Positions 44,451-53,581 of a stretch of DNA of 64,000 bases are shown here, in pieces. Made by a program: the position numbers and the translations under genes. Every line of letters begins with the position of its first letter. Positions within the stretch are counted from its first letter, which is position 1. The DNA lies in contig NZ_JACYFJ010000002.1 in assembly GCF_014855495.1 (NCBI RefSeq), positions 682,001 to 746,000 on the forward strand, in the 5' to 3' direction. The notes under the pieces were generated by a model that worked only from the letters and a program-made list of their open reading frames with translations, did no database searches and had not been told where the DNA came from. This DNA comes from Euzebyella saccharophila. GTDB lineage: Bacteria; Bacteroidota; Bacteroidia; Flavobacteriales; Flavobacteriaceae.

Positions 44451-44705
44451 CTAATTTTCATGGGTACCGAACCACATAAAGCCATAGGAATCTTGATAGA
44501 TGCAATTGACATCACTTTGAGACATTCCCTCATCTGTTCCTAAATGTTCAAAATGAAAATTTTCTTGACTTTTTGCCGGGATGGAAAAAAGTATGGCAAA
44601 AGCCAATAAGAAAGTTGAGAGGGAATATTTTTTTGGAATACGGATTTGAAAAATACCGATTTTTTGCCTCTGGAAAATGTACTTGTATGTGTGGAGGGAA
44701 TTCAT
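44451..44705 (-). pseudogene. 5' remnant of a hybrid two-component/propeller sensor gene
   Basis: 84 residues: a signal anchor (YSLSTFLLAFAILFSIPAKS) and the first blade motif of a two-component regulator propeller (LGTDEGMSQSDVNCIYQDS, GFMWFGTHEN), then TAG. Intact relatives run to about 1000-1400 residues with kinase and AraC domains. Here all downstream domains are missing, so the remnant should be inactive. Confidence 0.75.
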
Positions 44706-45073
44706 CTTACTAAAATGCCAATTTCCGAAATCGGCCTATGGATTAAATGATTTTATGTGTAGAAGATATGATTTTATATTTGGTTTGTTTCAAGCAAAAA
44801 ACAAAAAAATAGAGCCGAAAAAAAATTGGACTTACAATACCATATTCAATGAGGAGGTGGATTATAAAATTTTAATCAAGTACAATTAGAAAGTGTAAAC
44901 AGGTAATTTTACTGTGTTGAAATTGTGATGGTAGAAACTCAATATTAAGTCGAAGAAGTATTTAAACAAGTTCCTATATTGTCAATACACCTAACTTCAC
45001 TTTTAACCAACCGTGAGATGGAGTTGTTACTTAAAAGCAAAAGTCTTTTAGCATTTTTAAAGTTACGATTTAA
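44706..45073. other. Gene-free stretch after the sensor remnant
   Basis: No supported gene on either strand; AT-rich with short random frames. May represent decayed sequence. Confidence 0.5.
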
Positions 45074-45078
45074 GGAAA

Positions 45079-45121
45079 GGGGCTGCATATAAAAGGGGTA
45101 ACAGAGAAAATAAGCAGCCCC
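45079..45121 (-). terminator. Hairpin terminator of the 73-residue protein gene
   Basis: GGGGCTGC and GCAGCCCC arms with a 27-base loop, 9 bases beyond the stop on the minus strand and followed by TTTCC. Confidence 0.65.
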
Positions 45122-45130
45122 CTTTAAATT

Positions 45131-45352
45131 TTATGTAAGTGGATTTCCTTTTAAGCGTTTTTCAATTTTACGCTTTTTAGCAGTAATCCTCTTCATTACT
45201 TCCATCAATTTACCATCCTTACTTTTCTTATAAATTTCATTTATGGCCAATACTAACTCCTTAGCCTCCCTTGAGGCATTAATGCGGTCACTTGTTGACA
45301 TGTGACTCATTGGTCTCTTCTCAAATTCGTCAGCTCTTAATAGTAACTCCAT
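45131..45352 (-). CDS. Small helical protein, unknown (73 aa)
   Basis: MELLLRADEFEKRPMSHMSTS followed by REAKELVLAINEIYK and a very basic C-terminal helix (KRITAKKRKIEKRLKG). No signal or membrane segment. The composition and its own terminator make it a credible gene. Unknown family; the basic end could contact nucleic acid or ribosomes, which is a guess. Confidence 0.7.
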   Translation of the reverse strand: MELLLRADEFEKRPMSHMSTSDRINASREAKELVLAINEIYKKSKDGKLMEVMKRITAKKRKIEKRLKGNPLT

Positions 45353-45877
45353 AACAAACTGTTTAATTTTAAAATGAATTTATTGAACAAAAATTAATTT
45401 AAAAAGAAGTTCTAGTCAATTAATATTTAATTAACAATAATTTTGATAAGTGTCAAACGACTAATATTTCGCCATTTTTCTACCCCACTCTACGCAAACC
45501 ATTTTAGCGAAGGTTTCAATTTTTTGCTCAAATCAGTTCACTCAAAGAAAATTTTTTGTTTAATTTTATTACGTTTTTGTTAAACAAATTTGATGGTCCC
45601 ATGAGAATAATGGTTTTAAGGGTATAGTGTAACACTAAATGACAGTAGCGATATCTGCAGAGATTTATGGTTCTAGTGTATTGAAATTCGTCATTAAAAA
45701 CTTAAGTATTATAAATTATTAAATCAATAAAGCAAAAACATACAACTCCTAGATATCAGATATATATCAAGAAATCTAAGAGTTTGAAGTGGGAAATCAG
45801 ACTAGAACATAGAGTTCTGTTTTCAAGTACTCTTTTAATACAGAATAAATCTACTGTAACAACCTAAAGTAAAGGAT
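45353..45877. other. 525-bp gene-free region
   Basis: AT-rich. Contains an AT-only-type palindrome TTTGTTAAACAAA near 45575 and a promoter-like AAATTTG beside it, but no frame worth calling. It separates the decayed 44-kb area from the stress-gene region. Confidence 0.5.
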
Positions 45878-46243
45878 ATGGAATATCTATTTATGGTCAT
45901 CAAGGCTTTCATCTTTATTAGTATAGTGAATGTTTGGATTTTTCGTTTTAATAAACCTACTCCCTATCGTGGTGGCGCTGCCTCATCCATGAAAGAAGAG
46001 TTTGCCAATTACGGTTTGAGCGTACCCATACTCTACATGGTAGGTGGCTTAAAGCTGTTAGCGGCCACTTTAATTTTCATATCTATATGGATTCCCCATT
46101 TACTTTTATACGGAGCCGCGCCAATGGCCATATTAATGCTGGGTGCCATTGCAATGCATATTAAAATAAAGGATGATTTTAAAAAATCTATTCCTGCCAT
46201 TACATTTTTAATTCTATCAATAATCTTAATATTAAATCAATAA
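45878..46243 (+). CDS. DoxX-like membrane protein (121 aa)
   Basis: Four hydrophobic segments with the DoxX-type core RFNKPTPYRGGAASSMKEEF and a following LYMVGGLKLLAATLIF. DoxX-family proteins are linked to respiratory or oxidative stress, some with thiosulfate:quinone activity, but nothing here proves an activity. Seven bases upstream of a DUF4199 gene: one operon. Confidence 0.8.
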   Translation: MEYLFMVIKAFIFISIVNVWIFRFNKPTPYRGGAASSMKEEFANYGLSVPILYMVGGLKLLAATLIFISIWIPHLLLYGAAPMAILMLGAIAMHIKIKDDFKKSIPAITFLILSIILILNQ

Positions 46244-46250
46244 TAACATT

Positions 46251-46721
46251 ATGAGAAATTTTACACTACCTATCCGGTTTGGCCTGGCCACAAGCGGATC
46301 GTTAATCGCCTATTTTCTAGTTCTGGCATTGTTTGAATTGCATACAAACATTGCTTATAGTATTTTCAATGCTGTCATAACGGGATTTGCAATTTATGAG
46401 GCCATAAAGTATAGAAAACTGGAAGAGGGTAAGTCCTTCAATTACCGAAAGGGTTTTGAAACAGGAATAATCACCGGTTTTATGGCCACTTTAATTTTCG
46501 CCATTTTCTTCACCCTTTACGCTACTGAGATAAATCCGGATTTTCTAGCAGCTCTGTCCCAAAAATGGTTTAAAAATTTGAGTTTTGAAGGTATTGTGCC
46601 GTTTACCGTAGCTATTATGGGATTTGCTACCTCTTTGGTATTGACATTAGCCTTCATGCAACTATTTAAAGTCTCCAATACTAGTAAAAAGAAAGACATG
46701 TTAAAAGTAGTGACTGAATAA
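46251..46721 (+). CDS. DUF4199 membrane protein (156 aa)
   Basis: Four transmembrane segments with the family stretch RKLEEGKSFNYRKGFETGI between the second and third. DUF4199 proteins are Bacteroidota-specific inner membrane proteins of unknown function. Co-transcribed with the DoxX-like gene. Confidence 0.85.
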   Translation: MRNFTLPIRFGLATSGSLIAYFLVLALFELHTNIAYSIFNAVITGFAIYEAIKYRKLEEGKSFNYRKGFETGIITGFMATLIFAIFFTLYATEINPDFLAALSQKWFKNLSFEGIVPFTVAIMGFATSLVLTLAFMQLFKVSNTSKKKDMLKVVTE

Positions 46722-46988
46722 TGCGGTCTTGGATTATTTTCGTCCGATTTCATCAAATGCTTTTACATAATTTATTCTTGTATTGCACCTAATTGGTTTA
46801 TGTTAGAAAGGGCTGTTTTCAGAAATAAACCTATTTTTACGTATAGTTGTATATGAGTATCCTTGGGAGTTGAACCTATGGAGCTAAAATTTATTTTATA
46901 AAAGACCTTTATATACATGCTAATATGCTTTTTTGCAACTGAACTAAATGTTGTATTGCTTCAACAGAGGATGAACTAAAAAACGCCT

Positions 46989-47420
46989 GTGAAAGATTAC
47001 TTGATTTATATTGCCGAAGATGATGAAGATGACCGAGAATTCTTTCTGGATGCACTTGCCGAAATTCCCTTAAGTTGCACCACCAGGGTGTTTTCCAATG
47101 GAATAGACCTTATGGACGATTTATTCTCTTCCTCAAAATTACCGGACATCATATTTTTAGATTTAAGAATGCCCTTAATGGACGGATTTGAGTGCCTAAC
47201 GGATATCAGAAATTTCAATAAATTTTCTAATATCAAAATTGTAGTGTACTCTACTAGTTACCATGAGAGAGAAGTTAGGCAATTAGAGGAAGATGGCGCT
47301 AATAGGTATTTACAAAAGCCCTCATCTTTCAATGTACTTAAAACGCTCTTATATCAGTCTGTAAAATCTTTGGAACCAGAGCATGCCTATAGTGATAAAG
47401 AGTTTGTGATTCTATCTTAA
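46989..47420 (+). CDS. Single-domain response regulator (143 aa)
   Basis: CheY-like receiver: Asp11/Asp12, phosphoacceptor Asp58 in IFLDLRMP, Ser/Thr switch in VVYSTS, Lys in LQKPSSF. It belongs to the group that works with PAS/phytochrome-like kinases (DDEDDREFF start). The start codon is GTG; an ATG 23 bases upstream is followed by a stop. No kinase adjoins it; the four-PAS kinase at 24453 lacks a partner and could be one candidate. Confidence 0.9.
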   Translation: MKDYLIYIAEDDEDDREFFLDALAEIPLSCTTRVFSNGIDLMDDLFSSSKLPDIIFLDLRMPLMDGFECLTDIRNFNKFSNIKIVVYSTSYHEREVRQLEEDGANRYLQKPSSFNVLKTLLYQSVKSLEPEHAYSDKEFVILS

Positions 47421-47560
47421 CTAACTAGTTATCCTATTTTACACTTAGTTTTTTTGAGTTAAAGGCAATATTGATAAAGAACTGCTTTAATTTCAATTAA
47501 TCGTTAATTCGCATTATACTAAAACATTAATTGTTTGTGGGGAACAATTAAAGTCTGAGA

Positions 47561-47584
47561 GGGGACATTTATTTGTCCCCTTTT
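47561..47584 (+). terminator. Terminator after the response regulator gene
   Basis: GGGGACA-TTTATT-TGTCCCC followed by TTTT. It ends 13 bases before the PAP2 ATG, so the PAP2 promoter must lie within or very near it. Confidence 0.85.
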
Positions 47585-47597
47585 CATTAGATATATT

Positions 47598-48320
47598 ATG
47601 GTCAGTGAAAAGTTATATAATCTAATTGTAAGCCTGCGGGCATTTTTCAAATCTGGGAACCGAGAAAAGATGCCCTACCTAATAACGGCAACTGTTTCCC
47701 TTATTTTGTTTATTATTGGGATTAATCTTTTCGTAGAATTATCTTCCTTGGTGAAAGGTGATCTTTTGGGTACTTTCGATGAATCTGTATTCAATGAAAT
47801 TCACTCCTACAGAACTCCCCTACTCAATTCATATTTTGTCTTTGTGACAGATATTGGTGATATTCAAGGATATGCCGTAATTCTTGTTCTTTGTGCACTC
47901 GTAGTTTATTTAACTACCAAGAGATGGGCGCTTCTTTATGAGGTGACCGCGGTTTTACTTTTGGCAACCATTTCTAATGTTTTACTTAAGCGAGCCTATG
48001 ATAGGGCCAGACCAGACTTGGAGCATTTGGTAACCGTCAAAACCCTTAGCTACCCTAGCGGACACGCCATGAGCTCCATGGCCTTTTACGGTTTTCTAAT
48101 TTACCTTGTTTATAAATCTACCTTGAAGATATGGATGAAAACGGCTATTATAGCAATATCATTCCTATTAATATTAAGTATTGGTACTAGCAGGGTTTAT
48201 TTAGGAGTACATTTTCCTTCTGATGTACTAGGTGGTTGGATAGCCGGTATGATTTGGGTTGTTTTTTGTATCCTGATCTATAACCTGATCGAAATCTTCC
48301 GCAAGGACCCTTTGACCTAA
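47598..48320 (+). CDS. PAP2-superfamily phosphatase (240 aa)
   Basis: Inner-membrane phosphatase with all three PAP2 motifs: KRAYDRARP, PSGHAMS and SRVYLGVHFPSD, and about six membrane segments. Substrates in the family are undecaprenyl diphosphate, phosphatidate or PGP; the motif set does not decide. The ATG at 47598 lies directly after a terminator hairpin, giving a very short leader. Confidence 0.93.
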   Translation: MVSEKLYNLIVSLRAFFKSGNREKMPYLITATVSLILFIIGINLFVELSSLVKGDLLGTFDESVFNEIHSYRTPLLNSYFVFVTDIGDIQGYAVILVLCALVVYLTTKRWALLYEVTAVLLLATISNVLLKRAYDRARPDLEHLVTVKTLSYPSGHAMSSMAFYGFLIYLVYKSTLKIWMKTAIIAISFLLILSIGTSRVYLGVHFPSDVLGGWIAGMIWVVFCILIYNLIEIFRKDPLT

Positions 48321-48341
48321 GTAAATCCTAGCCTAAAATAT

Positions 48342-48363
48342 AAAAGGCCCCTGAGGGCCTTTT
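48342..48363. terminator. Bidirectional terminator between PAP2 and GH13 genes
   Basis: AAAAGGCCC-CTGA-GGGCCTTTT with further T residues; serves both converging genes. Confidence 0.92.
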
Positions 48364-48386
48364 TTGCGTATTCTTAATAATTTTCG

Positions 48387-50207
48387 CTACAAGGTGTAAA
48401 TAAGGGCTCCATAGGCAGGTATGTTCAGTTCACCAGTCCATTCGCTATTATCGGTTTCTTTTTTTAGTTTCTTCATTTGCGATGTCACCTCAAGCCCTTG
48501 AAAACTTTCATCATACCCGTTCCAAGTTGCATTTATACGCAACTTCCAGTTTTGATGCTCGCTAACGCCAATGTGGTACTTCTCAAATTCCTTATTGCTA
48601 AAATTAAGAACGACTAAAACTGGCTGCTCACCGCCTCCAACTTCATCTCTTATATAAGCTAAAATTTTATTTTCAGGATTAAAATGTGTTATCTGAATAC
48701 CTTGGGCCCGTAAGCCAAAGGCGCCCTTAAGTTCACCCGTTCTCAATTTAACGATATCCGAAATCATTTTATATATGCCTTTGTGCTTTTCAAATTTTTC
48801 CCAGTCAAGTTGCTCGGTATCTTGAAAATACTCATCTTCAATAAACTCCTGTCCTTGAAAAAGCATTGGTATTCCAGGAGCGGTAAGGGTCAAGACAATA
48901 CCGAGTATTGCCCTCTTTTTAGCAAAATCACTTTCTGCATCCCCAGGTTGAATTTCTTCGGGTACACGGGCTTTTCCGTTAGCTACCTCATCATGAGATT
49001 CAGTGTAGACCACTCTTTTGAAATAATCGCCACTGTATTGAAAACAAAGGGCATCTATCACTTTTTGAACATCGCGACCTTCATCATGGGTGTCTTGCAA
49101 AACCTCACGTACTGGATGTACAAATGCCATGTCCCATTGTGTTCCATATCCTAGTCCGGCATCCATAAAATCATTGGTTACCCTATGATCTCCCTTTAAA
49201 TCTTCTGCAATTGTTAATACGTGCGGGTACTTCTCCTGCAACTCGGCATTAATGTCCCTCATGAGAATATTACCTTCTTCAATTTCGGTATCATATCCGA
49301 GGCCGCCGCCCTCATATCTTATGTATGACGTTGCATCCATTCTTAAACCATCACAATGGTATTTCTCAATCCACATGAGCGCATTATCGCGCAGATATTG
49401 ACGTACCTCGGGTCTCCCATAATCGGGACGTGTATCGCCCCAAGGCGTATCACTTCGGTGATCGTTATAAAAGTAGATTCCGCCTTTGTCATTCTCATGC
49501 CAACCATCAAACTGCCATAAATCTACATCGGAAGGCCCAAAATGATTGTACACCACATCCATTATAACGGCAATATCCATCTTATGGGCCTCGTTTACAA
49601 AATTGGCAAGTCCGTTCGGTCCGCCATAATCTTGCTCTATGGCAAAAGGATGCGCAGGATTGTACCCCCAAGATATCCCTCCGGCAAATTCCGCCACAGG
49701 AAGCAACTCTATACAGTTAACCCCCAACTTCTTTAAATATGGCAACTTTTCAATGACATCCTTAAAAGTACCCACCTGATCGGGATTTTTTCTATTGAAG
49801 GTTCCAACATGTAACTCATAAATAACCAGTTCATTCCAAGACGGCATCTTAAAATCACCATCTTCCCAATCAAAATCAAGTGTTCTGATTACCGAGTTGC
49901 CATTGCTATTGGTTACTTCAAAAGCATATGGGTCATTTCTTTCCAATACTTTATTTCCATTTTGGATGATGTATTTATACTCGTCCCCTTCTTTGGGTTC
50001 ATCTGACACACCGGCCCAGTATCCGTTTTCTTCTTGTTGAAGATCTAAACTTTTTCTGCTCCAATCATTAAACGAACCACTAACACAAACTTTGGTGGCA
50101 TGTGGAGCCCAAACCCTGAATGTAGTCCGTCCGTCTTTAAGGATAGCCCCCATTCCTGCTGATTTCTCAATGGCCATTTCGGCCGTCAAATTATTCATAT
50201 CTTCCAT
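48387..50207 (-). CDS. GH13 alpha-amylase-family enzyme with CBM48 (606 aa)
   Basis: N-terminal CBM48 (about 25-110, FRVWAPHATKVCVSGSFNDW), then a GH13 barrel with DVVYNHFG, nucleophile Asp in GLRMDATSYI, acid/base Glu in TIAEDLKGD and ESHDEV. This is the layout of branching enzymes and malto-oligosyltrehalose hydrolases; specificity is open, so no symbol is given. Cytosolic (no signal). Forms an operon with the unknown gene upstream (29-base gap). In a stress region it may serve glycogen or trehalose turnover. Confidence 0.92.
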   Translation of the reverse strand: MEDMNNLTAEMAIEKSAGMGAILKDGRTTFRVWAPHATKVCVSGSFNDWSRKSLDLQQEENGYWAGVSDEPKEGDEYKYIIQNGNKVLERNDPYAFEVTNSNGNSVIRTLDFDWEDGDFKMPSWNELVIYELHVGTFNRKNPDQVGTFKDVIEKLPYLKKLGVNCIELLPVAEFAGGISWGYNPAHPFAIEQDYGGPNGLANFVNEAHKMDIAVIMDVVYNHFGPSDVDLWQFDGWHENDKGGIYFYNDHRSDTPWGDTRPDYGRPEVRQYLRDNALMWIEKYHCDGLRMDATSYIRYEGGGLGYDTEIEEGNILMRDINAELQEKYPHVLTIAEDLKGDHRVTNDFMDAGLGYGTQWDMAFVHPVREVLQDTHDEGRDVQKVIDALCFQYSGDYFKRVVYTESHDEVANGKARVPEEIQPGDAESDFAKKRAILGIVLTLTAPGIPMLFQGQEFIEDEYFQDTEQLDWEKFEKHKGIYKMISDIVKLRTGELKGAFGLRAQGIQITHFNPENKILAYIRDEVGGGEQPVLVVLNFSNKEFEKYHIGVSEHQNWKLRINATWNGYDESFQGLEVTSQMKKLKKETDNSEWTGELNIPAYGALIYTL

Positions 50208-50236
50208 AGCAATTCTTATTTATAGGCCTTAGCCCC

Positions 50237-50728
50237 TTAAACCATTATTTTCTCATTTCTTTTTTCAAGCGTTAAATTGGAAGTTGAATACATCACTTCC
50301 CCTTCGGTATGTAGTGCAACCAAAAAATCTAAATACTCGATCATGAGAAGATGCACTTTAATATCCATCTTCAAATGCTGCATTAAATTCATACAATAAT
50401 CAATTTGCTTTTGATCTGATTCAAGAACTAGTTCTTTTCCCTCATGAACGGATACACAACTAAATAAAAGATCTGTATCAAGCCATTTGACAGCGGGTTT
50501 GCGGTAGACACTTTTTCTTGGTAGCACTGTGGATTGGTTCAATTCAAATTCAAGCGACTTACAGAATTCCGTTTGAAATTTTATTCTTTGAGTAATGCCT
50601 TTTTTCTTTTCAAAGGGATCATCAAACCGAACCAAAAATACTTCTAGAGCGTCAATCAAAAGATAAGATTGATCTACTAATTGAAGTAACTTATTATATA
50701 CTCGTAAATCTAAAAATTGGCTTCTCAT
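50237..50728 (-). CDS. Unknown cytosolic helical protein upstream of GH13 gene (163 aa)
   Basis: No signal or membrane segment; mostly helical and charged with aromatic patches (YNKLLQLVDQSYLLIDALE, MIEYLDFLVALHTEGEV). I do not recognise the family. It is the first gene of a two-gene unit with the GH13 enzyme, so it may affect that enzyme or its regulation. Confidence 0.75.
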   Translation of the reverse strand: MRSQFLDLRVYNKLLQLVDQSYLLIDALEVFLVRFDDPFEKKKGITQRIKFQTEFCKSLEFELNQSTVLPRKSVYRKPAVKWLDTDLLFSCVSVHEGKELVLESDQKQIDYCMNLMQHLKMDIKVHLLMIEYLDFLVALHTEGEVMYSTSNLTLEKRNEKIMV

Positions 50729-51053
50729 AGCGGTGCAATTTCAGCACTCTGCAAGTCTGAAATTGACTTTAAAAACCTTTTTAGTAGCACAAAAATTTTA
50801 AAGCGAATAAAAGTTATTAGACGAAAACATTCTCATGATAAAGTTTTGACTATCAACTACATATACCTTATATAAAAAGCAGAACTCATTGAAATGATTC
50901 CAGTTATCTTCAAAATGACAGAAATTTAGTTAAAGTTCTAAATACTAGACTTGCTTTAGTCATGTGACCAAAAAAATGATTAAAGAAGTTAATGTTCTCA
51001 ATGGCGAAATTTTAATTTACGTAATAGAATTAAAAACAGCTAAAGCATAAAGT
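50729..51053. other. Divergent intergenic region
   Basis: No supported gene. A 24-codon frame at 50976-51050 ends three bases before the small membrane protein ATG and might be a leader peptide, but nothing else supports it. Confidence 0.4.
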
Positions 51054-51245
51054 ATGGAGAAAATGGATAAAACGGAATGGAAGGCGACTGATAGCTCTCC
51101 CGTTGATACGAAACAAAAAAATGATGGAAGTGTTCAAAATATGACAACCAATAAAACAGAAAATAAATTCCCGCTTACAACTATAGTAGTGGTTGCGATA
51201 CTCTTTGTAATCGTCGCTTTTTATTTGATGTTTGTTGAAGTCTAG
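51054..51245 (+). CDS. Small tail-anchored membrane protein (63 aa)
   Basis: Polar, Lys/Asp/Ser/Thr-rich N-terminal 40 residues, then one hydrophobic C-terminal segment (TTIVVVAILFVIVAFYLMF) ending VEV. Closed by a strong hairpin at 51298. Unknown family. Confidence 0.7.
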   Translation: MEKMDKTEWKATDSSPVDTKQKNDGSVQNMTTNKTENKFPLTTIVVVAILFVIVAFYLMFVEV

Positions 51246-51297
51246 TTAAAACGGCCGCCAATGTATAATTTCTACTAGTTTTCGTAATCATAGTATT

Positions 51298-51332
51298 AAA
51301 AAGTTCCATGTTCAATGAACATGGAACTTTTT
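51298..51332. terminator. Bidirectional terminator
   Basis: 16-bp perfect arms (AAAAAGTTCCATGTTC / GAACATGGAACTTTTT) with a three-base loop between two converging genes. Confidence 0.95.
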
Positions 51333-51350
51333 AATTATAACGTCCTTACA

Positions 51351-52208
51351 TCAACCTCCAATAATCTCTCCTCCATTGATATGTAGCACCTGTCCGGTCA
51401 TATAACTACTATCCTCACATGCCAAATAAACGTAGGCAGGTCCCAAGTCCGCAGGTTGCCCCGGTCTGCCCAAGGGCACATCCTTACCGAATTTCTCCAA
51501 TTGTTCCCCTTCAAAAGTTGCAGGAATCAGCGGTGTCCAAATAGGTCCGGGCGCCACGGCATTGACCCGTATCCCTTTATTGGCCAAGGATTTCGACAAA
51601 CTTCTTGTAAAGGAAACAATGGCACCTTTTGTACTTGCATAATCTATGAGATGTTCCGATCCACGATAGGCCGTTACCGATGTAGTATTGATAATAACAT
51701 CTCCCGAACCTAAATGCCCGATGGCCGCTTTGGTCAAAAAGAAATAGGAATAGATGTTGGTCTCGAAAGTAGTCTTAAGATTTTCGATTTGAATATCTTC
51801 CAAATTCTCCTCGGGAAATTGCATTGCCGCGTTGTTCACAACAATGTTCAAACCTCCAAATTCCTGAATTGTAAGTTGGACCGCACGGTTACAAAATTCC
51901 TCATCCTTGACATCACCTTTCAATAATAGACAGTTTTGGCTCTCCATTTCAATCTCTGATCGGGTATTCCGGGCATCTTGGTCCTCGTTCAAGTAAACAA
52001 TGGCAACATTTGCACCTTCCCTAGCAAAATGGAGTGCCGCACTTTTACCGATTCCGCTATCACCTCCTGTTATCAGGGCCGTTTTTCCCTTTAGCTTTTC
52101 GCTGCCACGGTAGTTTGCCCGTATATTCAATGGCTCAGGGTGCATAACCTGCTCTATCCCGGGTTGGGCAGTTTGGCTTTCTGATTTGTCCATACCTATA
52201 TTTTCCAT
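51351..52208 (-). CDS. SDR oxidoreductase of the YhdG/YghA stress type (285 aa)
   Basis: N-terminal extension of about 40 residues ending LNIRANYRGSEKLKGK, then the SDR motifs TGGDSGIGKSAA, NNAA, TTSV and YASTKGA; C-terminus MTGQVLHINGGEIIGG. This long-N-terminus group is known as general-stress SDRs in many bacteria. Substrate unknown. Single gene. Confidence 0.92.
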   Translation of the reverse strand: MENIGMDKSESQTAQPGIEQVMHPEPLNIRANYRGSEKLKGKTALITGGDSGIGKSAALHFAREGANVAIVYLNEDQDARNTRSEIEMESQNCLLLKGDVKDEEFCNRAVQLTIQEFGGLNIVVNNAAMQFPEENLEDIQIENLKTTFETNIYSYFFLTKAAIGHLGSGDVIINTTSVTAYRGSEHLIDYASTKGAIVSFTRSLSKSLANKGIRVNAVAPGPIWTPLIPATFEGEQLEKFGKDVPLGRPGQPADLGPAYVYLACEDSSYMTGQVLHINGGEIIGG

Positions 52209-52392
52209 AGAATTTTATTTTAACGTTCATTCTAAGTTAAACTTGGCCAACCTTAAATTTGACTCCGAAAATTACTTTTATTGACGCTACCCGAAATATT
52301 TACGACCCCGTACAATTTGAGCTATTTATTTTGCTCTTCGCATTCATTTTCCATATAAGAAATCGTGAATTTTAGTTTAAAATCCAAGGGCA

Positions 52393-52977
52393 ATGACAAC
52401 ACAGGAAATTAGGTGGTTCAGTACTTCAAGATTAAAATCAATAGAAGAAACTTTTAAAAACGAATTTAAGGATTACGTTATCGATGAAACTAGGATCGAC
52501 ACCTATTTACATACCCCATGTGGGGATATCAACCTTAAATTAAGGGACAATCTGCTCGAAATAAAAAAAAGGACATCTACCCCCAGGTCCCGAATTAAAA
52601 TTGGCAAGAGCAGCGGGTATCTGGAGAACTGGATCAAATGGCAAGTGGATTCAGAAATAGACCTTCACTCCCCCGAACATTGGCATGATGTAAAAAAACG
52701 TCGTAGGCTTGTCCATTTTGATGCAGAGGGCCAATTAACCCTCGCCGAGAAGGGCGAGAAGCCAGCTGGTATGCAAATAGAGTATACGGAACTGTCCATT
52801 GACGGTTCGATCAGTTTTTCCCTTGCCGTAGAATGGACCATAGAAAAAACCGAAACCCATTGTGAAATATTGAAGAACCTTTTGAGGAAACATGAGCTGA
52901 TCTTAAGGCAATCCATGGGCTACCCGGAATATCTTGCCACCCTTTTGAAAACCCCGCTGGAATTATTGGAATTTTAA
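52393..52977 (+). CDS. Unknown protein, CYTH-like pattern (194 aa)
   Basis: Repeated charged beta-strand patterns (INLKLRDNLLEIKKR, WIKWQVDSEIDL, TELSIDGSISFSLAVEW) and a C-terminal helical part. The alternating Glu/Lys strands recall CYTH (triphosphate tunnel) proteins, without the ExExK signature being clear. The last four bases overlap the converging DUF305 gene. Function unknown. Confidence 0.7.
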   Translation: MTTQEIRWFSTSRLKSIEETFKNEFKDYVIDETRIDTYLHTPCGDINLKLRDNLLEIKKRTSTPRSRIKIGKSSGYLENWIKWQVDSEIDLHSPEHWHDVKKRRRLVHFDAEGQLTLAEKGEKPAGMQIEYTELSIDGSISFSLAVEWTIEKTETHCEILKNLLRKHELILRQSMGYPEYLATLLKTPLELLEF

Positions 52978-53429
52978 TCACCTTCCAATCTTTCGATCAT
53001 TTTTTTCATCTGTGCTATTTCCTTTCTCTGGGCCTCGATGATATCCTTGGACAATTTTTGCACTTCAGGGTCTTTGATATTTGCCCTTTCACTGGTCAGT
53101 ATGGCTATAGAGTGATGGGGTATCATGGCTTTCATCCATCCTAAATCCCCAATAGGTTTTTGGGTCCTTACCAAAAATGTACAGACACCCATTATCAACA
53201 AACTTAAGCCAACTATCATCCTATTTTTCCTCTTTGAAGTATACATGCCTCTCATAAAAAGGAACATTACAATGGCCATACCGCCTACACCTATTAAGGT
53301 CATATATAACCGGGTCACACTAAAAAACACGTGACCGAGCTCATAGGTATTAAAGTACATCGTTATGTACATAGATAGGGCCGAACACAACAGCATTAGA
53401 AAAAACTTGGTATATCTGGATAATTCCAT
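52974..53429 (-). CDS. DUF305 membrane protein (151 aa)
   Basis: Three N-terminal hydrophobic segments, then a DUF305 helix pair with MIPHHSIAILTSERANIK and EAQRKEIAQMKKMIERLEG. The MxPHH motif of DUF305 binds metal (copper or iron-like sites have been seen in ferritin-like relatives). Exported face probable. Overlaps the converging gene by four bases at the 3' end. Confidence 0.88.
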   Translation of the reverse strand: MELSRYTKFFLMLLCSALSMYITMYFNTYELGHVFFSVTRLYMTLIGVGGMAIVMFLFMRGMYTSKRKNRMIVGLSLLIMGVCTFLVRTQKPIGDLGWMKAMIPHHSIAILTSERANIKDPEVQKLSKDIIEAQRKEIAQMKKMIERLEGD

Positions 53430-53581
53430 CTCAATCGGTTTTATTTTTTATCTCATTAAATGTGTCTTAAAAGTAAATGACCCAATCGAAGAATGTTAAT
53501 GCGAACGTGCTACAAATTGATGGTTTCGAGTTGGAATACAAAAATTGCTAGTCGGAAATTTATGTTTCAAAAATTGAAACT

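Noticed and set aside
50976-51050. 24-codon frame ahead of the 63-residue membrane protein gene
   Set aside because: Too short to judge; no supporting attenuator structure.
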